Shown: positions 24,440-33,836 of the stretch, one piece after another
How the letters are laid out: each line of letters begins with the position of its first letter
Numbering within the stretch: position 1 is the stretch's first letter
NCBI RefSeq assembly: GCF_023101145.1
Contig: NZ_CP073714.1
Coordinates: 4,030,001-4,094,000 of the forward strand
Direction: 5' to 3'
From: Paenibacillus pabuli
GTDB lineage: Bacteria; Bacillota; Bacilli; Paenibacillales; Paenibacillaceae
DNA length: 64,000 nucleotides
Notes under the pieces: model-generated
The model's input: only the letters and a program-made list of their open reading frames with translations
Databases searched by the model: none
Told to the model about the DNA's origin: nothing
Program-made: the position numbers and the translations under genes

Positions 24440-25726
24440 TCAAGCTTTAATGGCTCGTAATTTCCGAAAAATCTCCAATAGCATTACATTTAGACTGACC
24501 CAGACTCCCCCAAATATATACCCGGCAAAGACATCGCTTGGATATTGCATCTTAAAGTAAATTCGGCTGACCCCTACCGCAAGGCTGATCAGAATGATGC
24601 CTAAAATGATGGGCACACGGATATAACGAAAGCTATAATAACGCAGCAGCAGGAAAGCCGAAAAACCCCCTACAGTCAGTGAAGTTAAGGTTTCCTCGCT
24701 TGGGAAAGTATTAAAAAACTGAATGCCGGCCACTACAGGCCCAGGACGGTGAAATACCATGCGCAGCACCTCGTCGATAAGTTCCCCTCCAGCAACTACC
24801 CATACTAAAAAGGTCAGGTCCAATCTTCTCTCTTTGCTGTGCAGCACAATCCAAAGTGCCGTCAGCCCAAGTACAGGGCCATAGAAATAAAGGGTACCGA
24901 ATTTCGCAAAGACATGCATCCATTCGCTCCATTCGTTTCCAAAGGCGGCTGCAACCAGATAGGCTGCGATTTCGTCGAACTGACCGAATTCCTTCCCCAG
25001 AAAGTCCTGTATCATCCCGAGCATTAGTGAAAAAAACAATACGAAACAGGTAAATGCAGCAAGTAGTAGAAACCGAATTCTCCCAAAAGAGTTAAAGTGT
25101 CGCCCGCCCTGTATGAGTATCTGCATGAGTGTTTCGATCGCTTGACGTTTATACCGGCGGTAAACATAGATTAACGCAGTCAAGAGGATCGACAGGATAG
25201 CAAAAATGACCAGATAGCGATTGACCGTTCCGTGATATTGCTCCCATTTGGGACCAAGAATTTTGCCCAAGGATATAAATAAACTCACCCAGAAGATTGC
25301 GCCGCTATACGCGAAGAGTGCATAACGGCGGAACGGCATGCGTGTAACACCACAAAAATAACCGGTAATATGCCGGATACCGGGAATAAAATAGGCTACA
25401 AAAAGAAGCTTGTCCCCATACTTCTCAAACCATTCGGTCATTTTCACTATTCGTTCCTCTGTAAGATGGACGCGTGTCCCATATCGCGTGATAAAGGGTC
25501 TGCCGAGACGGTATCCGATCCAGTAAGAGAGTGTTACTCCGAGCAAAACACCGGAACCGGCAGAGATGATACAGAACAACCAGTTTAGCTTTTGCTCATA
25601 TACAGAGAGACCGATGTAGCTCATCAGCATCTCACCGGGAAGAGGCAGTGCCAGCATTTCAAGGCATAAGAATAGAAAAATAAGACTATACCCGTAATGC
25701 TCCAGCAAATGGGTTAAGAAATTCAA
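24440..25726 (-). CDS. DedA-PAP2 fusion membrane protein with altered PAP2 motifs
   Basis: This 428-residue membrane protein joins an N-terminal DedA/VTT domain (about 1-200; PLPGEML, FIPGIRHITGYFCG) to a C-terminal PAP2 domain (about 215-425). PAP2 phosphatases need KX6RP, PSGH and SRX5HX3D. Here the places read R322-X6-GP, PSEE (342-345) and SR-IYFKM-Q-YPS-D (387-398), so both catalytic histidines are absent. The protein may handle lipids without phosphatase activity. The start is TTG 25726 after GGGAGGGG. The stop is followed at once by the DUF212 remnant. Confidence 0.85.
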   Translation of the reverse strand: MNFLTHLLEHYGYSLIFLFLCLEMLALPLPGEMLMSYIGLSVYEQKLNWLFCIISAGSGVLLGVTLSYWIGYRLGRPFITRYGTRVHLTEERIVKMTEWFEKYGDKLLFVAYFIPGIRHITGYFCGVTRMPFRRYALFAYSGAIFWVSLFISLGKILGPKWEQYHGTVNRYLVIFAILSILLTALIYVYRRYKRQAIETLMQILIQGGRHFNSFGRIRFLLLAAFTCFVLFFSLMLGMIQDFLGKEFGQFDEIAAYLVAAAFGNEWSEWMHVFAKFGTLYFYGPVLGLTALWIVLHSKERRLDLTFLVWVVAGGELIDEVLRMVFHRPGPVVAGIQFFNTFPSEETLTSLTVGGFSAFLLLRYYSFRYIRVPIILGIILISLAVGVSRIYFKMQYPSDVFAGYIFGGVWVSLNVMLLEIFRKLRAIKA

Positions 25727-25789
25727 GATTAAACCCCTCCCTATTTAGGTGGATTGTTGATTAATCAATCCGCCATACTCTATACATTA

Positions 25790-27203
25790 TTACCCGGATG
25801 CCTGTACCAGTGAGGCAAGCTTTTTCCCAGGCTTTCTACGATTCATGGCTTCATATAAAACGGGTATCACTACAAAACTGTTTAGCGTGGACGTAATCAT
25901 ACCTCCGATGACAACGACACCGAGTACCTTTGAAACCACTTTTCCGCCATCCCCCAAAGACGAAGTTAGTAATAAGCATTATAAGAAACATGGAAATGAC
26001 AACGGCAACGATCATTTCAAAGATCATTTGTGTCACCTGCTGCGTGATGCCGCCGAGAGAATATGCGACGCCTTTCGGAAGATTAAGTGTGTGCAGCCTC
26101 TCATTCACCACTTTGGACACTCCGCTGATATCGCTGGAAATGATCCGGGCCTGCACTACTGTGTCAGGCTGTCCATCTCTTTCTTGTATAGAAGAAATTG
26201 CATCACTTCTTTGGATCGTTCCGAGTTGATCTAGCCGGGCCACTCTTCACCGGGTCGAGATTGACATCAACAGGAATGACGCCCGTTCCGCTGGAGACTG
26301 AGATATCGAAGTCTTTTCCCTTAGTCATATAACGGGCCAGCACCTTGTTAATATCATTCCTGCTTATGCCTGCTTTTAATACTTTTTCAGGTTCCAGCAA
26401 AATTGAAAACTTAGGAATTCCGTTAGTCATATCCGTTCTGCCAGCAACGCTTAAACCCTCAATGCCTGCGAGGCCCGTCCGAACCGTAGATGCAGCTTTA
26501 TCCAAGGTCTTTGCATCTGATCCGCTAAGCATAACATTAATAGTAGAGTCATCCCCCGAAATGTTCTGGTCGGTAATTGTTACTGATGCCCTGCCTTGCT
26601 GAGTACCCAATCTTTTCTGAAGTGAAGCGATATATTGGTTCACTTGCTTCTGATCCTTGAGCGCTACCGATACATTGGCAATGTTCGGCTGCTGGATATA
26701 GCCGCCCCCCTGGTCAAATACGTCGTCCGCCTGGGGAGCGAATGAGGAGCCAAACGTCGATGAGAATGAAGCGACCTGAGGATCTTGCTTCAACACCGTT
26801 TCCACGCTTTGTACCGCCTTGTCTTCTTCGGATAACGGAGCCCCTGCCTGTCTGAACCGTTGAACGCAAAGTATCGTCATCCACTTGTTCGTTATTAGTA
26901 GTCAGACTGTAACTGAGAACCGGGAACGTGCTGGTTGTAATCCTTGTCACAGCTGGCGCATTAACATTGGTGGACAAATCGGCTTCAGCAAGTGCCATCC
27001 GGATATCCCTCTCGGCCTTGTCCATGTTGTAATTCATCGGGTAATATAGATTCATTAATAATCCGCCATCATAGGATGTTGTTTCCACATTGAGAATCCC
27101 GCTGCATCTGAAACGCAGAAGCCACCCCCCAAGCCAGGAGCAGCACCACTACTATAGTCAAGATAGCCGCGCGTTGCATCACGGCTTCAATCCATTTTCT
27201 CAT
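25790..27203 (-). pseudogene. Degraded RND efflux transporter (SwrC/AcrB-like)
   Basis: The gene starts at ATG 27203 after GAGGAGATG (MRKWIEAVMQRAAIL, then FQMQRD). It then needs at least three frame changes to read on: GILNVETTSYDGGLLMNLYY, FPVLSYSLTTNNEQVDDDTL, RTGLAGIEGLSVAGRTDM, VVNERLHTLNLPKGVAYSLG and finally VLGVVVIGGMITSTLNSFVV to a stop at 25790. Only about 470 codons remain of a family that is about 1,050 residues long, so large parts are deleted as well. Not functional. Confidence 0.9.
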
Positions 27204-27576
27204 CCCTAACATCTCCTCTATTCTTTGTATAAAGTTATTTAGCTTATCATGGACATGCTGCTCTACCCGTTCTTCTTGTACAAATAGTAGCTTTGATCTC
27301 TCCCAACCCAATAATGAACAAAAATACGTTTATGAGAAGAAAAATAAAGGTTTGAAATAGCTCTCTACTACGGTTGTACTTCATTTAATGGAATTTGAAC
27401 AATACAACACAATATAAATGTTTACTATAATCAATCAATAAGTGAGCACAAATATAATATTTGAAGTGTGTTTGTCAAAGGAAGTAGGCACTTGCCCATT
27501 ATTGGAAATGTTGAGGTCCATTATATAGGCATCTGCATAAAGTATAAGTAAACACTACAGCTGGAGGAGAACTAAT
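27204..27576. other. AT-rich intergenic region
   Basis: I see no gene. The palindrome AAGT-AGGC-ACTT at 27482-27493 lies upstream of the cupin gene and resembles sites of HxlR-type regulators. It is the only regulatory candidate here. Confidence 0.3.
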
Positions 27577-28125
27577 ATGTTCCATGAATTATCTCGTCAT
27601 GATTATCATTGGCATAATCACATGCCTAACAGATGGGAGAACGACGCTAATGGGGTTAACCTCCCATTTTGCAATGGGAATCAGAACGTTAGTGACCCCC
27701 ATCCCTATGAAAAATTAGAGTTAATGGATTATGGTCATCGTCCTCTTGTAATAAATATCGACCAGGCAGCAAAACATAATCAAACGTTTCGTACTGCTCT
27801 ATGGACGGGAGAGCATTTTCAAGTGACGCTGATGAGTATTCATGTTGGCGAAGACATCGGTTTGGAGATACATCCGAGTACAGATCAATTCATTCGTATT
27901 GAACAAGGTCAGGGACTTATTCAAATGGGAGATCGGAAAGACAAATTAGATTTTCAAGTGACGGCCTATAATGACTATGCCATAATGATACCTGCTGGAA
28001 AGTGGCACAATGTTAGCAACACAGGCAGTGTACCTCTTAAAATATACGTTATGTATGCCCCACCTCAGCATCCATTTGGGACAGTTCATGAAACGAAATC
28101 CATTGCAATGTCTGCCGAAGAGTAA
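27577..28125 (+). CDS. Cupin domain protein
   Basis: This 182-residue protein has a His/Asn-rich N-terminus (HDYHWHNHMPNRW) and a cupin barrel from about residue 75. Motif 1 is GEDIGLEIHPSTDQFIRIEQG and motif 2 PAGKWHNVSNTG, giving His/Glu/His metal-ligand candidates. The family includes mannose-6-phosphate-isomerase-like proteins of unknown substrate, common in Firmicutes. The ATG follows CTGGAGGAGAACTAAT. It is monocistronic, with a strong terminator at 28167. Confidence 0.88.
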   Translation: MFHELSRHDYHWHNHMPNRWENDANGVNLPFCNGNQNVSDPHPYEKLELMDYGHRPLVINIDQAAKHNQTFRTALWTGEHFQVTLMSIHVGEDIGLEIHPSTDQFIRIEQGQGLIQMGDRKDKLDFQVTAYNDYAIMIPAGKWHNVSNTGSVPLKIYVMYAPPQHPFGTVHETKSIAMSAEE

Positions 28126-28166
28126 TCGGTTTTAATCTCGTTATTAAACTTACAATCTTATATACA

Positions 28167-28210
28167 AAAACCTGCTTTCTCTTATGACTATTAAAGAGAA
28201 AGCAGGTTTT
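28167..28210 (+). terminator. Intrinsic terminator after the cupin gene
   Basis: A perfect 17-bp stem (AAAACCTGCTTTCTCTT and its complement) ends in TTTTTT. Confidence 0.92.
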
Positions 28211-28366
28211 TTAATGAATCTTTAACAAACATCTTGTTCCATGAAGGCGGAGTGAAAGCCTATACCTCCTAGCGTTGACGCTGGTCTCTTGATCATCCAT
28301 CCTACAGTCTGATAATCGCTCAAAAAAGGCTCACTTCTAAACTTTGATATTTATCTTATCAGAAAA

Positions 28367-28391
28367 GGGACCATGTTCTTGTCCCTCGACA
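28367..28391. repeat. Dispersed repeat family 1, copy E
   Basis: GGGACC precedes the 19-mer ATGTTCTTGTCCCTCGACA, so GGGAC can pair with GTCCC. It lies 35 bases from the IS200 remnant at 28426. Confidence 0.7.
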
Positions 28392-28425
28392 GTTCAGCAT
28401 CGGTTTCATATTGATTTGGGCCGTA

Positions 28426-28735
28426 TTTATACTTGAGCTGGGCCTGTTTTTTTGAATATCATGAGCGAACTTTTTCCTTTAGATATCCCATAAACGTGGA
28501 GACTGCTATTTTCGGTGGAATCGCTACCAGCATATGGACATGATCGGGCATCATGTGACCTTCTATAATCTCCACTCCTTTGTACTTATACAAACGTTTG
28601 AAGATTTCGATCAAATATGCTTTGGGGTGAACACAATATGGTATTTACACATCCATTTTGTGTGAGCTAGGCTGAAACTCTTGGTTGCCATAGATGACCA
28701 TTTCTTTCTTTTGAGCCTAAACATCTCAAGAATTC
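28426..28735 (-). mobile_element. IS200-family remnant, copy 2
   Basis: It is about 90 percent similar to the remnant at 5487. The transposase start is at 28691 (MATKSFSLAH). The part between the N-terminal strand and the IKIFKRL region is deleted, HMMPDHVHMLVAIPPKIAV follows, and the sequence stops just after LKYKYG. Inactive. Confidence 0.85.
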
Positions 28736-28742
28736 AAACACC

Positions 28743-28970
28743 ATGAGAAGTGCTTACCAAAATTACAAAGTATTTATTAGTATCATAGGAGACGCTGAAG
28801 CAAAGTTATATAATGACAGAAAAGACCTTATTTTGAAGATCATCTACGGTACTCCTGACTATAGTAAAGCTTCAGTGCAAGAGTTGCAAAGCTACAGTAA
28901 TCAAGTTGGAGATATATTATTCAACAGTTATTTTATTGATATCCTAAGCCCAACTTGCCTACCGAGGTGA
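28743..28970 (+). CDS. Unidentified 75-residue frame, possibly a truncated gene
   Basis: The frame reads GDAEAKLYNDRKDLILKI and SVQELQSYSNQVGDILF, with protein-like composition and no known motif. There is no ribosome binding site before ATG 28743, and the IS200 remnant abuts the 5' end. It may be the stump of a gene interrupted there. Nothing else is seen up to the SDR stop at 29033. Confidence 0.3.
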   Translation: MRSAYQNYKVFISIIGDAEAKLYNDRKDLILKIIYGTPDYSKASVQELQSYSNQVGDILFNSYFIDILSPTCLPR

Positions 28971-29032
28971 TCGCTTGTCTACTTTGAAAAAAAACATCCA
29001 TATTATTGACCGGCTGCTGCACCTTCTCAGGT

Positions 29033-29899
29033 TTACCGCACGACGTTATCCGCGTCTGTTGAGTAGGCAAGATCTTTTTGAGCTTCCAATTCATCCAGCC
29101 TCTTCACGAGCGCTGCGCGAATGTCGTTGTAAGCATCACTACCAAGCGGTACTCTAAGAGGACCTTCCCCCTGATCAACGAGCTGAAGGATGGCACGAGC
29201 CATCTTGTCCGGATCGCCAACGACAAGTTTTTCTAACATGCTTAGATCGATTCCGGGAACCTCCCCCTTCATCATGCTAATCATTTTTCCGGAGGCTTGA
29301 TCTCGGTAGACGTCCATCTGTTCGCCGAATCGGCCATTGTTGGCAGCAAATCCTGTGCGTATACCGCCTGGATCTACGATAGTTGTCTTTATGCCGAAGG
29401 GCGCGATTTCTTGAGCCAGTGCTTCGAAAGCACCTTCAATGGCCCATTTGGAAGCACTATACACCCCCATCCCGGGTGCCGCATAATGGCCGGCTTTACT
29501 GGCGATTTGGACAATATGACCGACGCCCCGGTTCCGAAAATGGGGGAGAAACGCTCTTGCTACGCGAAGCGAGCCGAACACGTTGGTCTGAAATTGATGC
29601 TCCAGTTGGTCATCGCTCGCTTCCTCAATTGCCCCATAGAGTCCATATGCGGCATTGTTCACGACGACATCGATCGTGCCTAGTTCGCCAATGGCGCGTT
29701 CCGCGACCTCTTTGATCTGAGCCGTATTGGTCAAATCCAGATTCGCCTGCCACAACCGGGAGCCGTATTGAGCCTGCAGTTCATTGAGTACGCCCGGTTT
29801 GCGTATAGTGGCGGCGACGCGGTCTCCTCTTTCCAACAAGTGATGTACCATTTGTATAGCAAGTCCGCCCGTTGCTCCGGTAATAAACCAAGTTTTCAT
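29033..29899 (-). CDS. Short-chain dehydrogenase/reductase
   Basis: This 288-residue classical SDR has the cofactor motif TGATGGLA (8-15), NNAAYG, the catalytic Ser in QIASKAG, and YSASK as the active-site Tyr/Lys. DPGGIRTGF follows. The N-terminal GATGGLAIQM and an Arg after the second strand (ATIRKP) suggest NADPH. The substrate is unknown. The XRE/MmyB regulator gene starts 950 bases upstream on the same strand and ends 104 bases before it; such regulators often control the adjacent SDR. Confidence 0.92.
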   Translation of the reverse strand: MKTWFITGATGGLAIQMVHHLLERGDRVAATIRKPGVLNELQAQYGSRLWQANLDLTNTAQIKEVAERAIGELGTIDVVVNNAAYGLYGAIEEASDDQLEHQFQTNVFGSLRVARAFLPHFRNRGVGHIVQIASKAGHYAAPGMGVYSASKWAIEGAFEALAQEIAPFGIKTTIVDPGGIRTGFAANNGRFGEQMDVYRDQASGKMISMMKGEVPGIDLSMLEKLVVGDPDKMARAILQLVDQGEGPLRVPLGSDAYNDIRAALVKRLDELEAQKDLAYSTDADNVVR

Positions 29900-30002
29900 T
29901 CGAAATAACCTCCTATTGATGTAATTCCATCTTAGGATACATCATAAGGAAAATATTTAACCACAGCATGTCTATTCTAGTAACCGTACTAATAGGCTAA
30001 CT

Positions 30003-30857
30003 TCATCCCTTATCCTTTTCCAGCAAACGGATGAGCTGCTCTTCCGTGTTTGTAGTGGCAACTGGCATGAAGATGCACCAATGTAGATTCGGATCGTTGT
30101 CTATACCTGTGGCAGAGTGTATTTCGAAATCCATCCTCTGTCCGTCGGGAAGAAAATAAGCCGCTCGAGTTACCCGTTTCTGCTGTATTTCGAATAGATC
30201 CCAGAAGCGGGCAAAATCTTCGCTATCCCGAAGCAGTTGTTTAAATCGCTCCATAAACACGGGGTTATCCTTATAACGATCAAAGTTAGCGCGCATGAAT
30301 GCGGTACTGTAACGGGCAAGGGACTCCCAATTTTCCAATCTGCGCCGATAATCCGGGTTTAAAAAGATCAGCTGAATGAGATTGCGCTCCTCTTCGGGAA
30401 TACTGCCAAAGTCCGCAATGACCAACTCGGCGGAACGGTTCCACGCGGTGATTACGCCAGTTTCTTCGTTGGAAATAAAAGAAGGATACTGGAACTGCTC
30501 TACAAGCTTTTGCAGAACGAAACGGTCAATATCTTTTTCGCTTTGGGACTTGTCTGCACGCGAGATATCTCCATTTGCAAGTTGGAATAAATGTTGAAAC
30601 TCGTCGTTGCTCAACTGCAGGGCTTTGCCAATGCTTGTAAGAACTTCCTGTGATGGTGTGGTCTCTCTCCCCTGCTCCAGCCAGGTATAATATGTCACGC
30701 TGATATTGGCAAGATATGCGACTTCCTCTCTGCGAAGTCCAGGGGTTCGCCTGCGGCCGGGAAGTGGCGAGATACCCGCCATGGATGGCTGAAGCCGTTC
30801 GCGACGGGATTTGAGAAATTGGCCTAGTGAAGACTGCATATGCGGGGTGGTTTTCAT
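30003..30857 (-). CDS. XRE-type regulator with MmyB-like ligand domain
   Basis: This 284-residue protein has an N-terminal helix-turn-helix (about 10-90, with RRTPGLRREEVAYLANISVTYYTWLEQGR) and a C-terminal MmyB-like PAS/ligand domain with ITAWNRSAELVIADFG, NLIQLIFLNPDYR and the ending HWCIFMP. Members bind fatty acids in Streptomyces and usually control a neighbouring oxidoreductase, here most likely the SDR at 29033. The start ATG 30857 lies six bases after AAAGGAG. Confidence 0.92.
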   Translation of the reverse strand: MKTTPHMQSSLGQFLKSRRERLQPSMAGISPLPGRRRTPGLRREEVAYLANISVTYYTWLEQGRETTPSQEVLTSIGKALQLSNDEFQHLFQLANGDISRADKSQSEKDIDRFVLQKLVEQFQYPSFISNEETGVITAWNRSAELVIADFGSIPEEERNLIQLIFLNPDYRRRLENWESLARYSTAFMRANFDRYKDNPVFMERFKQLLRDSEDFARFWDLFEIQQKRVTRAAYFLPDGQRMDFEIHSATGIDNDPNLHWCIFMPVATTNTEEQLIRLLEKDKG

Positions 30858-30889
30858 GTGTTGCTCCTTTCCTTATGTTGTTCTTATAC

Positions 30890-30976
30890 TTAAGATGCTT
30901 CGGCCCGTGGAAATTCGTGTGCCCATTTTTTAAACATTTCGACTTCGCCTTTTAGCCATATAATGAGATCACTCAC
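30890..30976 (-). CDS. Possible 28-residue peptide upstream of the XRE gene
   Basis: GTG 30976 is preceded at nine bases by AAGGGAG and encodes VSDLIIWLKGEVEMFKKW and ten more residues to TAA 30890, 32 bases before the XRE start. It could be a leader peptide or the end of a lost gene. I know no homologue. Confidence 0.25.
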   Translation of the reverse strand: MSDLIIWLKGEVEMFKKWAHEFPRAEAS

Positions 30977-31033
30977 CTTGCTTCACTCCCTTAACTTCTA
31001 AACGGATAACCGCATACGTTATGTCACTAAAGT

Positions 31034-31242
31034 GCCCGTTAGTTGAATAGGCTACCTATCAAGCTGGCAGCCTATTCATTGTACTACCGTTCCACGTTAG
31101 TTCAATGATCTGATTAGAACAACTTGGCAACCGCTGTTCCAAATGTCATTTTTATTTTCTCGGAGCATTCCTATTCATTTCAATCATCAACTTTCTGAAC
31201 ATTTATGTTTTAGAAAGTAGTTAAACTGCCCTTTAGCTCAAT
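31034..31242. repeat. Three copies of dispersed repeat family 2
   Basis: GCCCGTTAGTTGAAT (31034), TCCACGTTAGTTCAAT (31091) and TGCCCTTTAGCTCAAT (31227) lie within 210 bases. The first overlaps the hairpin TGAATAGGCT/AGCCTATTCA (31044-31078). No gene is seen between 30977 and 31521. Confidence 0.5.
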
Positions 31243-31260
31243 AATAGCTTTTTAATCCAA

Positions 31261-31290
31261 AAGAGGGGAAGACAAATTTGTCCTCCCCTT
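31261..31290 (-). terminator. Hairpin in the gap after the SDR-like gene
   Basis: AGGGGA-A-GACAAA pairs with TTTGTC-C-TCCCCT; a T-run follows on the minus strand. It is 230 bases from the nearest minus-strand stop. Confidence 0.5.
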
Positions 31291-31521
31291 ATCCTCATTA
31301 TGTTGCTACTGTTCTCCATTAACGTAATGATTGAGAATGATATACAGCACTGTTTGTTCTACAATGGAGATACATGTTTGTCTCGCAAGTCACCAGGCAT
31401 TAGAATACAACCATGAAATGGTTCCTGTACTCTAATTGGTAATGTTTTTTCAAGGAAGAACTATAAAGGAGTTTGTAATTTACACATGGTTATACCAATC
31501 CTTTTTGGATTCATCTTCTTT

Positions 31522-32376
31522 CTATTGTACTGACTTGGAAAAACCCGTTCTCCAAGTAGGATATTGAAGAATCCATCCACGTTCGTTTTTGGCTTTATGG
31601 TTCGAGGCCCCTCTTTCCCACGGGGCTGCTCCCGATTGAATGTCTGGTGCTGGTGCATCCAAGGCTTGAGCGTATACAGGGAGCCATTCTATGCCCTTTG
31701 CTGGTTCATCATCCACAATGTTATACGTACCCGTTGGCCAATCCAGCGCCAGCAAAGCGGCATTCGCAGCATCTTCGACATGAACAAAAGAAGATACCCC
31801 ATCTGTTGCCTTCATTTCTTGGTTAATGACCTTTTTTGCTGTATCCCCATTTTTAGCATACCAGGTTGCAGGTCCATATAAGGTACCATATCGTAAAATG
31901 ACATACGCAGGAATTTCTTTTACAGCCTCCTCCAGGGCCACAACACCGTTAATGGTTGTATTTCTAGGCATAGGAGCAAACCTATCCAATGCTGTTTCTT
32001 CTACCGCAGGAGTTGGACCAGGTTCATATGCCCATGAGATACTCTGAGCGATGATTTTTTGAACCTTCGCCTGTTTTGCTGCATCTACCAGATTTCGGGT
32101 TCCTTCAATGCGTATGCGGGCATTTTCTGCCGAGCTGCCTTGACTTAATGAGGTTAATTGATGAATTACAACATCAGGTTTAACTTCCGTTAGAATATTC
32201 ACCATTTGCTCCCGATCGAATACATCTGCAAGAATGGATTTGGCTCCTGTTTGTTCAATGGCTTCTTTTAGCTCTTCTTTCCGCGTCATGCCAAAGACTT
32301 CGTGTCCAGCTTGTACGAGTTGCGGCAGCAACAATTTCCCAATAACACCACTTGCACCAGCTACGAAAATTTTCAT
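31522..32376 (-). CDS. Extended SDR, NAD-dependent epimerase/dehydratase family
   Basis: This 284-residue protein begins MKIFVAGASGVIGKLLLPQL, with GxxGxxG at about 7-13. It then has HQLTSLSQGSS, a region around LEEAVK in place of a clear YxxxK, RYGTLYGPATWY, and WLPVYAQALDAP with GRP-like substrate-binding residues near the end. The substrate is unknown. The gene is on the same strand as the MFS gene 57 bases upstream, and the two may form one transcript controlled by the MocR-type regulator. Confidence 0.87.
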   Translation of the reverse strand: MKIFVAGASGVIGKLLLPQLVQAGHEVFGMTRKEELKEAIEQTGAKSILADVFDREQMVNILTEVKPDVVIHQLTSLSQGSSAENARIRIEGTRNLVDAAKQAKVQKIIAQSISWAYEPGPTPAVEETALDRFAPMPRNTTINGVVALEEAVKEIPAYVILRYGTLYGPATWYAKNGDTAKKVINQEMKATDGVSSFVHVEDAANAALLALDWPTGTYNIVDDEPAKGIEWLPVYAQALDAPAPDIQSGAAPWERGASNHKAKNERGWILQYPTWRTGFSKSVQ

Positions 32377-32432
32377 AAAAATAGACCTCCAGGTTCTTTT
32401 TTGCGTTCTATTATTTTGACATTTCTTAACCT

Positions 32433-33710
32433 TTATTTTGACAAAATCAATGAATTTTCTTTAGACATCATAGTCAGGGAAAGGATTCCCATTGCTATAG
32501 AAATGAATACCATGATCAAAATTCCTGCATTAAAATGACCCATACGATCATGCAAATAACCAGTCAAGAATGGCCCGGACGCTCCAATCAGAAAGCCTAT
32601 GCACTGCGTCATAGCCGCCCATGAGGCCGCCTCTTCAGGCGAAGTAGTCAGTTCAACCGGAAGCAAGTTGAGTAGTGCAAACAGCATGCCCGATCCCAAA
32701 CCACAAATGAACACAGCAAGCCATAAATAAGTGGAAAAGAAAATAAGCAACAGACCAGCAGCTTGCATCATGGAGGATACGATGAGCCAGTTTCGTCTTG
32801 ATGGCCACCTCCTAAGAAGCTGCTGCACAACGGTACCACTCGGAATTTGTATCAATGCGAACAAGGTAACCATAAGCCCGGCATGAAGTTTGGATGCACC
32901 TGCTCCAATAAGGATTAAGGGAAGCCAACCTAAAAGCGAATAAAATACAAGCGATAACATTCCGAATTGCACAGCTAGAATCCATGCTTTTCCCTTTTGC
33001 CAAGGTAGTTCTAACGATTTTCTGTATGAAACGGTTGAGTTCAGTTTAGAGCTAGAAGGCTGTCGCTTCAGTACATTAAACCATAGCGGCAAAGCGAGAA
33101 TGACAGGTATCACCCAGAACGATAATGACATTTGCCATGAATGAAGCCCCCACTGCACGGGTGAAGTAAGGCTTGAACCAAGTGCCGCACCCAATGCTAG
33201 AGCCATAGAATAGATTGCAATCATGGAGAGTGCTCTGTCAGCCATGTGCTTTTTAATAAAGCCGGATAACAAAGGTCCCATCATCGCAATACCTATGCCG
33301 GATAACAAGGTAGTGAAAAATAACAATGAAGCGGAATGGATAAACAGGCGTAAAAGTGTGCTGCCTCCGATCAGCGTCAAGGAGAAGGTGATGACCTGTT
33401 CAATCCCCAGTTTTTCACTCAATTTTACTGAGAACGGAGCAAGTATTCCCATACATAACACCGGAATAGAAACGAGCAAGCTGGATACAGCCCCGCTTAG
33501 GCCAAGGTCATGTTGAATGCTTCCCAAGACAGGTGCAATAGATGAAACAACGGGTCTCAGGTTTAGTGATGCCATAAAAAGTGCGGTAACGCATAGCCAA
33601 CGATTCAAATTGTACTCTTTGTCATTCGGTATGATTGGTAGGGGAGATATACTCTCAGCTGCTGCGCTCATCGTTGGTGCTCTAAGCCGGTTAGTTCTAC
33701 GGTTGCTCAT
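32433..33710 (-). CDS. MFS transporter, CynX/NimT family
   Basis: This 425-residue, 12-helix MFS protein carries the family mark SLNLRPVVSSIAPVLG at about 49-64, followed by LGLSGAVSSLLVSIPVLCMGI. In the second half, LGSGMLFALLNLLPVELTTSPEEAASWAAMTQCIG and GPFLTGYLHD are typical. Relatives move cyanate, nitroimidazole or similar small anions; the substrate here is open. It diverges from the MocR-type regulator at 33837. Confidence 0.9.
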   Translation of the reverse strand: MSNRRTNRLRAPTMSAAAESISPLPIIPNDKEYNLNRWLCVTALFMASLNLRPVVSSIAPVLGSIQHDLGLSGAVSSLLVSIPVLCMGILAPFSVKLSEKLGIEQVITFSLTLIGGSTLLRLFIHSASLLFFTTLLSGIGIAMMGPLLSGFIKKHMADRALSMIAIYSMALALGAALGSSLTSPVQWGLHSWQMSLSFWVIPVILALPLWFNVLKRQPSSSKLNSTVSYRKSLELPWQKGKAWILAVQFGMLSLVFYSLLGWLPLILIGAGASKLHAGLMVTLFALIQIPSGTVVQQLLRRWPSRRNWLIVSSMMQAAGLLLIFFSTYLWLAVFICGLGSGMLFALLNLLPVELTTSPEEAASWAAMTQCIGFLIGASGPFLTGYLHDRMGHFNAGILIMVFISIAMGILSLTMMSKENSLILSK

Positions 33711-33769
33711 ACGATTCGCTTCTTTCTATAGGAATGGGATTTGGCATGACTTATAATATCATGATATAT

Positions 33770-33807
33770 TGGTCATCATTAGAGCCATTTTTGATGCATT
33801 TTGACCA
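33770..33807. promoter_or_regulatory. Inverted TGGTCA/TGACCA between MFS and MocR genes
   Basis: TGGTCA (33770-33775) and TGACCA (33802-33807) lie in the divergent promoter region; ATATCATGATAT (33756-33767) is a nearby perfect palindrome. MocR proteins often bind such paired half-sites. Confidence 0.4.
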
Positions 33808-33836
33808 TACCACTTTATTATGAAAGGAGATTTCTC

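Noticed and set aside
31044..31290. CRISPR-like array
   Set aside because: The short repeats are only three, irregularly spaced and divergent, with no cas genes anywhere in the window.
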